Assembly (NCBI GenBank): GCA_023396615.1
Contig: JAEWVM010000028.1
Span: 1 to 21,270, forward strand
Length of the DNA stretch: 21,270 bases
Origin: Spirochaetota bacterium
GTDB lineage: Bacteria; Spirochaetota; UBA4802; JAFGJZ01
Direction: 5' to 3'
Shown here: positions 1 through 6,727 of the stretch, piece after piece
How the letters are laid out: every line of letters begins with the position of its first letter
Position numbering within the stretch: position 1 is the stretch's first letter
The notes under the pieces: model-generated
What the model was told of the DNA's origin: nothing
Databases searched by the model: none
The model's input: the letters and a program-made list of their open reading frames with translations, nothing else
Position numbers and translations under genes: made by a program

Positions 1-534
1 CCGGGAGCCATCTCGGCGAGTTTTATGGCGGGTGCGGCAAAGGCTTTTGCTAAAACCACCGGAAAATCTCCTCTTTACCTTTCACGCGATATCGAAAATT
101 TTATTATAGAAAAAAGCGATCTATTCACTGATGTTTCATTTTTCTATGCTCTTTATTCTCCGACTGATAAGGCTGTAGAATTTGTAAACAGCGGATTTGC
201 ATATCCCGTTCTTTTGCGCGGAGGAAAAAGCTATTATCTTAAGTACAATACTCATGCTTTCGGTTCCGACTCGGCTAACAAAAATATTAAAGCCAAAAAG
301 ATACGCGTACAGCTTGCAACTGGTGATATACTGGTTGTTCTAACAGATGGAATAATAAATCTCCGTGACGAGAACTCCAGTCATTTCGGTTTGAAGAGAG
401 CAATGGATGTTATTTCGTCTTCGAAACCTGATGTCGATGAAATACTCTGCCGTTTGAAAAGCGAAACCGGTAGTTTTATCGGCAAATACGGAAGAAAAGA
501 AGACATGACTTTTATTTGTATAAAAGTGCTGTGA
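1..534 (+). CDS. SpoIIE/RsbU-type PP2C serine phosphatase, C-terminal part (5' truncated)
   Basis: The reading frame is open from base 1, so the gene begins upstream of the window. About 177 codons are visible. The translation carries the C-terminal half of a PPM/SpoIIE phosphatase fold: a small-residue segment (PGAISASFMAG) where RsbU proteins have the GHG...AALLM helix, then FxYALYSP, then VEFVNSGFAYPVLLR, then GDILVVLTDGI, and a final KEDMTFICIKVL matching the usual DD(I/M)T-(V/I)-(V/I) end. The aspartates of TDG and EDMT would bind metal. Such enzymes dephosphorylate anti-anti-sigma (STAS) or similar partners in response to an N-terminal sensor, which is not visible here. The stop overlaps the preferred GTG start of the next gene. 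The family call is good; substrate and partner are unknown. Confidence 0.8.
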   Translation, partial: PGAISASFMAGAAKAFAKTTGKSPLYLSRDIENFIIEKSDLFTDVSFFYALYSPTDKAVEFVNSGFAYPVLLRGGKSYYLKYNTHAFGSDSANKNIKAKKIRVQLATGDILVVLTDGIINLRDENSSHFGLKRAMDVISSSKPDVDEILCRLKSETGSFIGKYGRKEDMTFICIKVL

Positions 535-779
535 GCGAATTTGACGGTGAGCTTGATCTTCATTGTTTTACGGCGAAGGATATTCCTTTTCTGCTTGATG
601 TTCTGATTGAAGAATCACTCAGGGATGGTTTGAAAAGTATTATTATAATTCACGGAAAAGGCTTGTTCCATAAAAAAAAGATCGTTAATGATATTCTTTC
701 AAAAGATCCCAGGATTCTTTCGTTTTCGGATGACGGTTCAAATTGCGGAAGGACTGTTGCTTTTATTGCCCGTGCATAA
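531..779 (+). CDS. Small Smr-domain protein
   Basis: This protein of about 82 residues is essentially one Smr (small MutS-related) domain. It has an N-terminal DLH motif (ELDLHCFTAKD), a central IIIIHGKG strand-loop, and a C-terminal segment (SDDGSNCGRTVAFIA) matching the GG.GAT(I/V)V end of the family, although the glycine pair is reduced. Smr domains in other proteins have nicking-endonuclease or RNA-binding activity; for a stand-alone copy the role is uncertain. I place the start at GTG 531, whose bases overlap the upstream TGA stop (GTGA), indicating translational coupling. A TTG at 516 would add five residues and lie within the phosphatase gene. Purine-rich sequence (GAAGAAAAGAAG) precedes both starts and does not decide between them. 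Confidence 0.75.
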   Translation: MSEFDGELDLHCFTAKDIPFLLDVLIEESLRDGLKSIIIIHGKGLFHKKKIVNDILSKDPRILSFSDDGSNCGRTVAFIARA

Positions 780-821
780 AATGCTTGGCAAAAAATACTC
801 AGATTTTATAGCGTTTTTATT

Positions 822-1427
822 ATGATTATTACTGTTGCAACCGCTAATAACGGCAAAATCCGCGAGATTGAAAAATTTTTTCCGGTATCATCCGGTGTGC
901 GGGTGATACCTATGTCTGTATTAAGGCAGATCAATATTCCCGAAGAAAACGGCATGACTTTTGCCGAGAATGCCGTAATCAAGGCCCGTGCGGCGGCAGA
1001 AATCTTTTCAACTCATATCATTGCCGATGATTCGGGTCTGGTTGTCGATGCGTTAAACGGCGAGCCGGGAATACATTCTGCGCGGTATATGAATTTGAAA
1101 ACCGACTCAGAAAGAAACTCGGCATTAATTGAAAAAATGAAAAATATTCCGGATGATAAACGAACGGCGCGCTTCGTATGCGCCATTGCACATATATCTC
1201 CTGAAGGGGTTCTTTCTGTATTTGAAGGTTCTTGTGAAGGCATGATAGCGATGTCGCCTTCGGGATCCGGCGGTTTCGGCTACGATCCCGTTTTTTATCT
1301 TCCTGATTATAATAAGACGATGGCTGAAATTCCATCCGAACTTAAGAATACTATAAGTCATAGAGCCCGGGCGCTCAGGTTGTTTGCTGAAAGCTATAAT
1401 AAAACATACGGAGAGTTGAGTGTTTAA
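822..1427 (+). CDS. rdgB: XTP/dITP diphosphatase (RdgB/HAM1 family)
   Basis: The 201-residue length is normal for the family. RdgB hydrolyses non-canonical purine triphosphates (dITP, XTP, ITP) to monophosphate plus pyrophosphate, keeping them out of DNA and RNA. Visible signatures are the N-terminal ATANNGKIREI (family T/S-x-N-x-x-K), the EENGMTFAENAVIKA segment, the metal and catalytic block ADDSGLVVDALNGEPGIHSARY, the GFGYDPVF nucleotide loop, and a C-terminal SHRARAL motif. It follows the Smr gene by 42 bases and its last 8 bases overlap the GTG of the next gene, so it sits in the same transcription unit. A TTGGCA/TATAGC pair at 785-812 lies in the gap but would put transcription almost on the start codon, so I do not call it a promoter. 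Confidence 0.95.
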   Translation: MIITVATANNGKIREIEKFFPVSSGVRVIPMSVLRQINIPEENGMTFAENAVIKARAAAEIFSTHIIADDSGLVVDALNGEPGIHSARYMNLKTDSERNSALIEKMKNIPDDKRTARFVCAIAHISPEGVLSVFEGSCEGMIAMSPSGSGGFGYDPVFYLPDYNKTMAEIPSELKNTISHRARALRLFAESYNKTYGELSV

Positions 1428-1965
1428 ACTAAGATTTATTGTTTTGGCTTCGATTTTAGTTTCATGTTCGGCTCCGAAACAGAAATCAGAACCGGCGTTC
1501 GTTCAGCAGGCACCTTCCCGGACTGAACAGGTTCAATCGTACAGCCGATTCGGTTCGGCAAAAGCTAATTCTGAATTGCTTGCGGCATGGCGTTTATACA
1601 AGGCCGGCAAATTCCGTCAGTCAGCTAAAGCCTTTGAGGATATGATTGCCAACGGATATGTTCACTATGACGCGGCTTTTGGTGCTGGACTGGCTTATAT
1701 GAGGTATTATGATAATGACAAGGCTCTCAGATATTTTGCCCAAGCCGTGAGTCTGAATCCTTCTCATTTCGAGGCTCTTTATCTTATGGCAGAAATTAAA
1801 AAGCAGAATAAGGATTTCGTTTCCGCAAGACTCTTTCTTGAAAGAATACTGGCAATTGTTTATAATGAGAAAGTAATATGCGGATTTTCTGAGAAAGATT
1901 ATTTGTCGGTCAAGTATTTTGAGAAACGAAAGAAAGATTCACTTATTATGCTGAAGCAGATGTGA
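1420..1965 (+). CDS. TPR-repeat lipoprotein
   Basis: This is a predicted envelope lipoprotein of 181 residues. The first 16 residues form a short lipoprotein signal (charged start, hydrophobic core, lipobox LVSC with the lipidated cysteine at position 16). A low-complexity linker rich in Q, S and E follows. From about residue 50 to 150 there are at least two to three tetratricopeptide-like helical pairs, e.g. WRLYKAGKFRQSAKAFEDMI, GLAYMRYYDNDKALRYFAQA and NPSHFEALYLMAEI. TPRs mediate protein-protein contacts. The GTG start lies inside the end of rdgB and has GGAGAG upstream. The stop overlaps the GTG start of nth (GTGA). The partner is unknown; placement between two nucleotide/DNA-maintenance genes is probably operon packing rather than shared function. 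Confidence 0.75.
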   Translation: MFKLRFIVLASILVSCSAPKQKSEPAFVQQAPSRTEQVQSYSRFGSAKANSELLAAWRLYKAGKFRQSAKAFEDMIANGYVHYDAAFGAGLAYMRYYDNDKALRYFAQAVSLNPSHFEALYLMAEIKKQNKDFVSARLFLERILAIVYNEKVICGFSEKDYLSVKYFEKRKKDSLIMLKQM

Positions 1966-2594
1966 AAAAACCTGATTTTGAAAAAATAATTAACGCACTT
2001 GCCGATTATTACGGAGAACTCTCTCCTCCGCTGAATTTTTCTAATAATTATGAACTTTGCATTTCAGTTGTTCTTTCCGCTCAGACTACAGACGCTCAGG
2101 TTAACCGGGTTACGCCTTATCTGTTTGAGAAATATCCTTCGTTTGAAAGGCTTGCATCAGCTGATATCAACGATGTTGAGAGAATAATTAAAAGTACGGG
2201 TTTTTATAAAGTTAAAGCACGCTCCATAGTTGAACTCTCCAAGCATGTTATTAAAGATTTTAACGGAGAGCTTCCGTCATCGATGGAGAAACTGATTCTT
2301 CTGCCGGGAGTAGGGCGGAAAAGCGCTAATGTTGTTCTGTCGCATGGTTTTGATATTCCTGCGATTGCCGTGGATACTCACGTAGCGAGACTTTCGGTTC
2401 GTCTCGGATTCTCCATTCATTCGGATGTTAAAAAAATAGAAGCGGATCTCATGGAAAAAATTCCGCGACGGCTCTGGTCATCATCTCACTTGTATCTGAT
2501 TACTCATGGAAGAACTTTCTGCAAGGCGAGAAAACCTTTATGTAAGAATTGTCCTATTCGCTCACTGTGTCCCTATAAAGATAAATGTCTTTGA
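1962..2594 (+). CDS. nth: Endonuclease III (DNA glycosylase/AP lyase)
   Basis: Nth removes oxidised pyrimidines and cleaves the abasic site in base excision repair. The 210-residue protein aligns nearly residue for residue with E. coli Nth: the helix-hairpin-helix LLPGVGRKSANVV carries catalytic lysine 120, the catalytic aspartate is D138 in VDTH, and the [4Fe-4S] ligands are C187, C194, C197 and C203 (C-x6-C-x2-C-x5-C). All key residues are present. The start is GTG 1962, overlapping the previous stop. The last 41 bases are antisense to the end of the minus-strand membrane-protein gene, so the iron-sulfur ligand region is encoded on both strands. No intrinsic terminator is visible at this convergent junction. 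Confidence 0.96.
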   Translation: MKKPDFEKIINALADYYGELSPPLNFSNNYELCISVVLSAQTTDAQVNRVTPYLFEKYPSFERLASADINDVERIIKSTGFYKVKARSIVELSKHVIKDFNGELPSSMEKLILLPGVGRKSANVVLSHGFDIPAIAVDTHVARLSVRLGFSIHSDVKKIEADLMEKIPRRLWSSSHLYLITHGRTFCKARKPLCKNCPIRSLCPYKDKCL

Positions 2595-3894
2595 ACTCTT
2601 TTATCACTTCGGACGAATTGATGTTTTTATTGCTTTCTCTTGCGGGATCTTTGCCGGTAATATTTTTTAGAGCGGAATATGCAACAGTTGAAACGGGCTT
2701 ATCGATATTCGTAAGATATTTTACAAGAAACAGAATGCTCTCTTTGCTTTTGGATAGACCTAAAACCTGAATGCCCCATACCGTAAAACTTTTTCCGGAT
2801 ACAGATATTTTGTCCTTCAAGTAGGATTCATTGCCGGTAATCATTCTTGATGTCAGAACTGTATATTCATTAAGTCCTTCCAGAATAGAAGATTCACTTG
2901 AAGAAGCCTTGAATGCAAAATCAACCAGTTCTTTGTAGTTGATGCTTTTATTCCAGCGGTTAATCAGATATGCTGCATTCTCGGCACTTTGCATGCTTCC
3001 GTAAAAGATAATTGTGTTCCATTCTTCATTCGAAAAAGGATAAGTTTTATTATATGCTTTGAAAAACCTGTTCAGTTTAATGAGATCTTCGTTGTTTTTT
3101 TGGGTATACGCGTTATATGCAAGGAAATTTAAAGGAGAGGAGTATCCCATTCTGACAAGAATATTTCCGGCTTCTTTTTTGGCCGGAATATCTGAACTGT
3201 AATCAAATGTTGTTTTGAGGAAAAGAATGGAGCCGCCGAAAACCAGAATTGATACGGCAAGTGCGGATGAAACGTATTTTATAAGTTTCATTCTGCGCGA
3301 ACTCGTGTCCCAAAGGACGAAGAAGAAAAAAACATTGAGTTTTATAAATTTATAGACGGAATAGTGTATTCCTTCATCGACATTTTTCTGAAACCAGTAG
3401 TCTGCCCAGAAAAAAGTAATTAATGAAATTATAAAAATTGCGGCAGCCTGAATGAAGCTGTTTTGAAATCGAAGAAGCAGAGAAAGGAAAAGACAATACA
3501 TCATAAGGTTTGTGTATTTTCCTTCGAAAAATTTTAAAAGAGCAATGTTGAAATTGTTGGACACGTCGACGAAAGAAACCAGACCGAAAAGAATTACAAA
3601 AACGTATATAATCGCATAAGGCAGAATTTTGCTTTCGAATGAATAAATGAGATAGCCGCTTTTTATTCCGATATTCTTTTGATAAATTTCAAGGAAGTCG
3701 CTTTTCTGTGATGAATGTGCATTGTATATCAGAAGAAAAGACATAGAATAGAGATAAACTCTGAGTATGACAAAAATTCCGTCCCAGCTGAAAAACGCAT
3801 TGAAAACGGCTGAAAGGCCGAGAAGAAGTGCAAGAATTGCGAGAAAAGGGAATATCTTCTTGAGATAGTCCCGTGTGAATGAAAATACGGTCAT
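2554..3894 (-). CDS. Unrecognised polytopic membrane protein with helical-repeat C-terminal domain
   Basis: I do not recognise this 446-residue protein. The N-terminal half has about six to seven hydrophobic segments (near residues 13-33, 38-58, 90-112, 128-142, 147-167, 183-198 and 207-228), indicating an inner-membrane protein. Residues from about 230 to 446 are soluble and helical. A segment near the end (STVAYSALKNITGKDP) resembles HEAT-type repeats, where AL..ITG(K)D is common. It begins directly after the stop of the upstream gene (TAAATG, no gap), so the two are almost certainly co-translated and may work together. Its stop lies inside nth on the other strand. HEAT-like repeats suggest protein binding. 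A role in motility is only suggested by the promoter and location. Confidence 0.7.
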   Translation of the reverse strand: MTVFSFTRDYLKKIFPFLAILALLLGLSAVFNAFFSWDGIFVILRVYLYSMSFLLIYNAHSSQKSDFLEIYQKNIGIKSGYLIYSFESKILPYAIIYVFVILFGLVSFVDVSNNFNIALLKFFEGKYTNLMMYCLFLSLLLRFQNSFIQAAAIFIISLITFFWADYWFQKNVDEGIHYSVYKFIKLNVFFFFVLWDTSSRRMKLIKYVSSALAVSILVFGGSILFLKTTFDYSSDIPAKKEAGNILVRMGYSSPLNFLAYNAYTQKNNEDLIKLNRFFKAYNKTYPFSNEEWNTIIFYGSMQSAENAAYLINRWNKSINYKELVDFAFKASSSESSILEGLNEYTVLTSRMITGNESYLKDKISVSGKSFTVWGIQVLGLSKSKESILFLVKYLTNIDKPVSTVAYSALKNITGKDPARESNKNINSSEVIKEFKDIYLYRDTVSE

Positions 3895-4836
3895 TTACTT
3901 ATCGCCGCAGATTACCGGCATAAAAGATGAATGAATGAAGTGTTCTTCGAATCCGATTCCCTTCTTTAATGCGCCGACGATGGAGTATTCGGAAAAACTT
4001 TTGAAATGCTGAAATGTGTTTTTCCCCATCGTAACGGGTTTGTATCGGAATGAATGTATCCGGTTTGAGACGATAAGATCTTTTTCATCAAATGAATCGG
4101 TATACGAAATTTCGCTTATTACCGGAAGTCCTTCCTTGTTTATGTCAATGTGTTCGAGTTCAGTTTCGTCGATAGGCATGTTTCCGCTTTTTTTAGACAT
4201 ATATCCGGATGACAGAACTGTATTTCCGAAATTTATGCATGTCAGGCTGAAAGACATGTCTCTAAGCTGAATCATGTATCTGCTGTAGCTTTTGAGAGAG
4301 TCGAAGCTTTTTTCTCCCCAGTGTTTTTCTCTTTGGCCGAAGCAGTCTATTTTTTTAGTTACTTTCTTTTCCTTTGATTTATATTCGGCAGTGCCGGAGA
4401 ATTTGCATCTTTGCTCAATTCTTTTCCACATCTTTGATTCAAAAGCAAGGCGTTCTGTGTTGCCGTCCTTGTCGGGTGCGAGGGGATAATCGTATATTGA
4501 GAAAAGACCTGAAATGTCGAGATCGATTTTTATTTTGGAGTTTTTAAGTTCAAGTTTGAAGTTTTCACAGGGCTGAATGATGGTGTATTTCATTATGGGA
4601 GAAGAAATTTTCTTCGCATTGAAGTTTCCGTCAAAATCTGTTTCGCATTCTTCGGAATATTCGGTCTGATCTACGCATGCCTGCCATGAGAATCTTACTT
4701 TATTTTTTTTAGCTAAGATTTCTATTTCTGCGTTACCGTAAATTTTATTTTTTTTGTCGCAGAAATTAATCGAATAAAGCTCAAACCAGTTTTTTGATTC
4801 CGGTTGATGCAGAAACTCGACGGCCGTATTTTTCAT
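3895..4836 (-). CDS. Hypothetical protein with GQREKHWG motif, possibly CrtC/AttH-like (DUF7064-type) beta fold
   Basis: This is a soluble protein of 313 residues with no signal peptide or membrane segment. It is rich in strand-forming, alternating charged/hydrophobic sequence. The most distinctive motif is GQREKHWG at about residues 167-174, followed by aromatic-rich SYSRYMIQLRD. That resembles the G.G.R.HSWG.R.W motif I associate with lipocalin-like AttH/CrtC-related and DUF7064-type proteins, which have two beta-barrel-like halves. The match is distant and no catalytic function can be assigned. I choose ATG 4836 over the in-frame TTG one codon upstream because GGAG then sits 7 bases from the ATG. 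It leads a two-gene unit with the membrane protein and is read divergently from motA, behind a sigma-28-like promoter. Confidence 0.65.
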   Translation of the reverse strand: MKNTAVEFLHQPESKNWFELYSINFCDKKNKIYGNAEIEILAKKNKVRFSWQACVDQTEYSEECETDFDGNFNAKKISSPIMKYTIIQPCENFKLELKNSKIKIDLDISGLFSIYDYPLAPDKDGNTERLAFESKMWKRIEQRCKFSGTAEYKSKEKKVTKKIDCFGQREKHWGEKSFDSLKSYSRYMIQLRDMSFSLTCINFGNTVLSSGYMSKKSGNMPIDETELEHIDINKEGLPVISEISYTDSFDEKDLIVSNRIHSFRYKPVTMGKNTFQHFKSFSEYSIVGALKKGIGFEEHFIHSSFMPVICGDK

Positions 4837-4846
4837 CAATAATCTC

Positions 4847-4900
4847 CGGTAAATGTTTGTGCCCGAAATTGTTCAAGGTTGAGTAAATTATCGGTAAATG
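4847..4900. repeat. Direct repeat CGGTAAATG in the divergent promoter region
   Basis: The 9-mer CGGTAAATG occurs at 4847-4855 and again at 4892-4900, 45 bases apart. The downstream copy overlaps the -10 element of the minus-strand sigma-28-like promoter. The other lies over the ribosome-binding region of that gene. It could be a pair of regulator sites or chance in AT-rich DNA. Confidence 0.3.
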
Positions 4901-4915
4901 AGTACAGCTACTTTA
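4888..4915 (-). promoter_or_regulatory. Sigma-28 (FliA)-like promoter for the minus-strand gene pair
   Basis: Read on the minus strand, TAAAGTAG (4915-4908) is followed after 12 bases by ACCGATAA (4895-4888). The E. coli FliA consensus is TAAAGTTT-N11-GCCGATAA, so the match is 6/8 and 7/8 with one extra spacer base. Transcription would start near 4880, about 45 bases before the ATG at 4836. A sigma factor of this class is encoded at 17148-17948. Spacer length and the last two -35 bases are not perfect, so this is a good candidate and not proven. Confidence 0.6.
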
Positions 4916-4981
4916 ACATGCTTTATTAAATAGAGCAAGTTATTTTCCTTGAGACAAGCGATTTCACCCTAAAAAAAACTA

Positions 4982-5009
4982 TTGAGCATTGAATAAACTG
5001 CCGAATAAT
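4982..5009 (+). promoter_or_regulatory. Sigma-70-like promoter candidate upstream of motA
   Basis: TTGAGC (4982-4987) and AATAAT (5004-5009) are separated by 16 bases, matching the -35 at 4/6 and the -10 at 5/6. A start near 5016 would give a leader of about 33 bases with GTGAGG at 5036-5041 as the motA ribosome-binding site. A sequence resembling a sigma-28 -10 element (GCCGAATA, 5000-5007) overlaps it but has no matching -35 at the right distance. Confidence 0.45.
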
Positions 5010-5048
5010 AAACGGGATATTACTATGCGCTTTTTGTGAGGTTTTGCT

Positions 5049-5828
5049 ATGGATTTGGCTTCGATAATCGGTCTTGCTGCCGGTTCTCTTTGTATAATAT
5101 TCGGGATATTGATGGCAAAGGGAAATCTTCTGCTGTTTTGGGATCCCGCGTCGGTTTTTGTAACTTTGGGGGGATCTCTTTCTGCTCTTATATTGAGCGT
5201 CCCGCTTTCAAAATTTCTCGGACTTACAAAAGCTCTGCGCATAGTATTTTTTGCGCCCAAGAGTAACGCGAATGAAATGATAATAACTCTCGTATCTTTT
5301 TCTGAGAAGGCGAGAAGAGAAGGTCTTCTCGCTCTTGAAGATGACCTTGACGAACTTGAAGATGATTTTCTCAAAAAAGGAATTCAGCTCGTAGTTGACG
5401 GATCTGATCCTGAAATGGTCCGCAGAATAATGGAAACTGAAATTGAACAGATGATGGACAGGCATGATGTCTTTAAATCAATGATCTCGGATTTATCCGG
5501 TCTTGCTCCGGGATTCGGGATGCTTGGAACTCTAATGGGTCTTATCCTGATGCTTGTAAATATCCAGGATAAAAACGCGATCGGTCCCGGTATGGCGGCC
5601 GCGCTTATTACCACATTTTACGGAGCGATTATCGCGAATTTATTATGTCTTCCTATCGCTTCAAAAATGCAGCTTAGAACAAATGAAGAAGTATTGATTA
5701 AAATGATTATGATAGAAGGTACTCTTTCGATTCAGTCGGGAGATAATCCGCGTCTTGTTAAGGATAAACTCGTTGCGTATCTTGAACCGAATGAACGTGA
5801 AGCGATTTCCAATGAGGTCGGCGAATAA
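5049..5828 (+). CDS. motA: Flagellar stator protein MotA
   Basis: MotA is the membrane subunit that forms the proton (or sodium) channel with MotB and pushes on the rotor. The 259 residues show the four expected membrane segments: about 3-23, 33-53, and the pair around 148-172 and 178-203, with PGFGMLGTLMGLILML as the conserved third-helix motif. The long cytoplasmic loop between helices 2 and 3 is rich in charge (SEKARREGLLALEDDLDELE and beyond), where family members carry rotor-contacting arginine and glutamate residues. The start ATG 5049 follows GTGAGG by 7 bases. The stop shares one base with the motB start (TAATG), so the pair is translationally coupled. It heads the flagellar cluster here; in Treponema this position follows flgE/flbD, which are absent. 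Confidence 0.96.
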   Translation: MDLASIIGLAAGSLCIIFGILMAKGNLLLFWDPASVFVTLGGSLSALILSVPLSKFLGLTKALRIVFFAPKSNANEMIITLVSFSEKARREGLLALEDDLDELEDDFLKKGIQLVVDGSDPEMVRRIMETEIEQMMDRHDVFKSMISDLSGLAPGFGMLGTLMGLILMLVNIQDKNAIGPGMAAALITTFYGAIIANLLCLPIASKMQLRTNEEVLIKMIMIEGTLSIQSGDNPRLVKDKLVAYLEPNEREAISNEVGE

Positions 5829-6601
5829 TGAAAAGAAAGATAAAATGTCCGCCGCCGCCGCCGTGGATGACGTCATGGTCGGATTTGACGACTCTGCTTC
5901 TAACGTTTTTCATTCTGCTGTATAATACGAATGAAATGAACGGACGTGATTTTTATCTGGTTCTATCATCTTTTCAGGGTTCGCTTGGAATGCTTTCGGG
6001 CGGAAATACTCTTTCGAAAGGTTCTCTTGTCGAGATGGGCTTGAATGTTATGACTCTTCCGTCGGCAGAAACGGGAAAGTCGCTCGGCAAAATGCTGAAA
6101 AAAGCTATTGAGATGTTTAAGCCCGAGGTTCAGTCTAAAATTGTCCGTGTTACTGAAGACGAACGCGGGCTTGTTATTACGCTTTCAGGTGATGCTTTTT
6201 TTGATCCGGGAAGTTCTAAACTTAAGGAAGAAATTTTTCCTGTGCTGAAAAAGGTGGCGCAGATTGTCACGCCTATTAAAAATTTCGTCCGCATCGAGGG
6301 ACATACTGATGACAGTAAGGTAACTCCGGCGGGTGCATTGAACAGATACGAAACAAATTGGGAGCTTTCGAGTGCGAGAAGCGTCAATGTTCTGAGGTTT
6401 CTGACTGAAAACGAAAAGGTAGAACCCAAAAGACTTTCGGCTGTATCTTTTGCTCAATATCGGCCGGTTGACGAGAATAATACTCCTGAAGGAAGAGCTT
6501 TCAATAGAAGAGTTGAGGTCATCATTCTTCGGGACAAGGGGCTTGAAGAGAGCAAAGACCCTGCAATAAGCAAACCATTGCCCGATGAGGAATGGCGGTA
6601 A
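5828..6601 (+). CDS. motB: Flagellar stator protein MotB
   Basis: MotB anchors the stator to peptidoglycan and carries the ion-binding aspartate. The single membrane helix is at about residues 15-35. The essential aspartate is D19 in WSDLTTLLLTFF, matching the S-D-x-(M/T)-T-L-L-L consensus. The periplasmic OmpA-like domain spans about 120-240, with IEGHTDD, NWELSSARSVNVLRFL and NRRVEVII as peptidoglycan-binding signatures. The residues just before the helix are a run of five prolines (CPPPPPW, residues 7-13) where related proteins have a mixed E/G/P segment; such a run normally needs elongation factor P. The 257-residue length is normal. Coupled to motA by a one-base overlap; 126 bases with a promoter separate it from fliL. 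Confidence 0.96.
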   Translation: MKRKIKCPPPPPWMTSWSDLTTLLLTFFILLYNTNEMNGRDFYLVLSSFQGSLGMLSGGNTLSKGSLVEMGLNVMTLPSAETGKSLGKMLKKAIEMFKPEVQSKIVRVTEDERGLVITLSGDAFFDPGSSKLKEEIFPVLKKVAQIVTPIKNFVRIEGHTDDSKVTPAGALNRYETNWELSSARSVNVLRFLTENEKVEPKRLSAVSFAQYRPVDENNTPEGRAFNRRVEVIILRDKGLEESKDPAISKPLPDEEWR

Positions 6602-6643
6602 TATATCAAAATTCGGAGGGAAGAGGCAAAAAGCTGTAAACAA

Positions 6644-6658
6644 TCAGTCAAAAACTGA
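6644..6658 (+). other. Small inverted repeat between motB and fliL
   Basis: TCAGT (6644-6648) and ACTGA (6654-6658) flank a 5-base loop, but no T-run follows, so it is not a clear intrinsic terminator. Just upstream, GGAGGG (6615-6620) looks like a Shine-Dalgarno sequence but no ATG, GTG or TTG lies at a usable distance. These are the only structures seen in 6602-6674. Confidence 0.3.
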
Positions 6659-6674
6659 CATAAAAAAGAAGTTA

Positions 6675-6702
6675 TTGACAGAAAAAAATAATATGGCATT
6701 AT
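6675..6702 (+). promoter_or_regulatory. Sigma-70-like promoter upstream of fliL
   Basis: A perfect -35 hexamer TTGACA (6675-6680) is followed after 16 bases by CATTAT (6697-6702), a 4/6 match to the -10. Transcription would start near 6709, 19 bases before the ATG at 6728. The -10 overlaps an upstream in-frame ATG at 6701, which argues against that start. This promoter would let fliL and fliY be expressed independently of motAB. Confidence 0.5.
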
Positions 6703-6727
6703 GTCTCTTTATGTAAAGGTAACTCGA

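Noticed and set aside
785..812. TTGGCA-N16-TATAGC promoter before rdgB
   Set aside because: Transcription would start about 4 bases before the ATG, and the gene is packed within an operon-like run. Too weak to call.
5000..5007. GCCGAATA upstream of motA as a sigma-28 -10 element
   Set aside because: Only 6/8 to GCCGATAA and no TAAAGTTT-like sequence at 11-12 bases upstream. The overlapping TTGAGC-N16-AATAAT pair is the better promoter.
4840..5048. A small gene, tRNA or mobile-element remnant in the divergent gap
   Set aside because: No cloverleaf, terminal inverted repeats or coding frame with a ribosome-binding site was seen; promoters explain the region.
5208..5465. Minus-strand open frame within motA, and similar antisense frames in motB, flhA, fliA and others
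   Set aside because: They lie opposite well-recognised genes, have no ribosome-binding sites and no family resemblance. They are shadows of the plus-strand genes.
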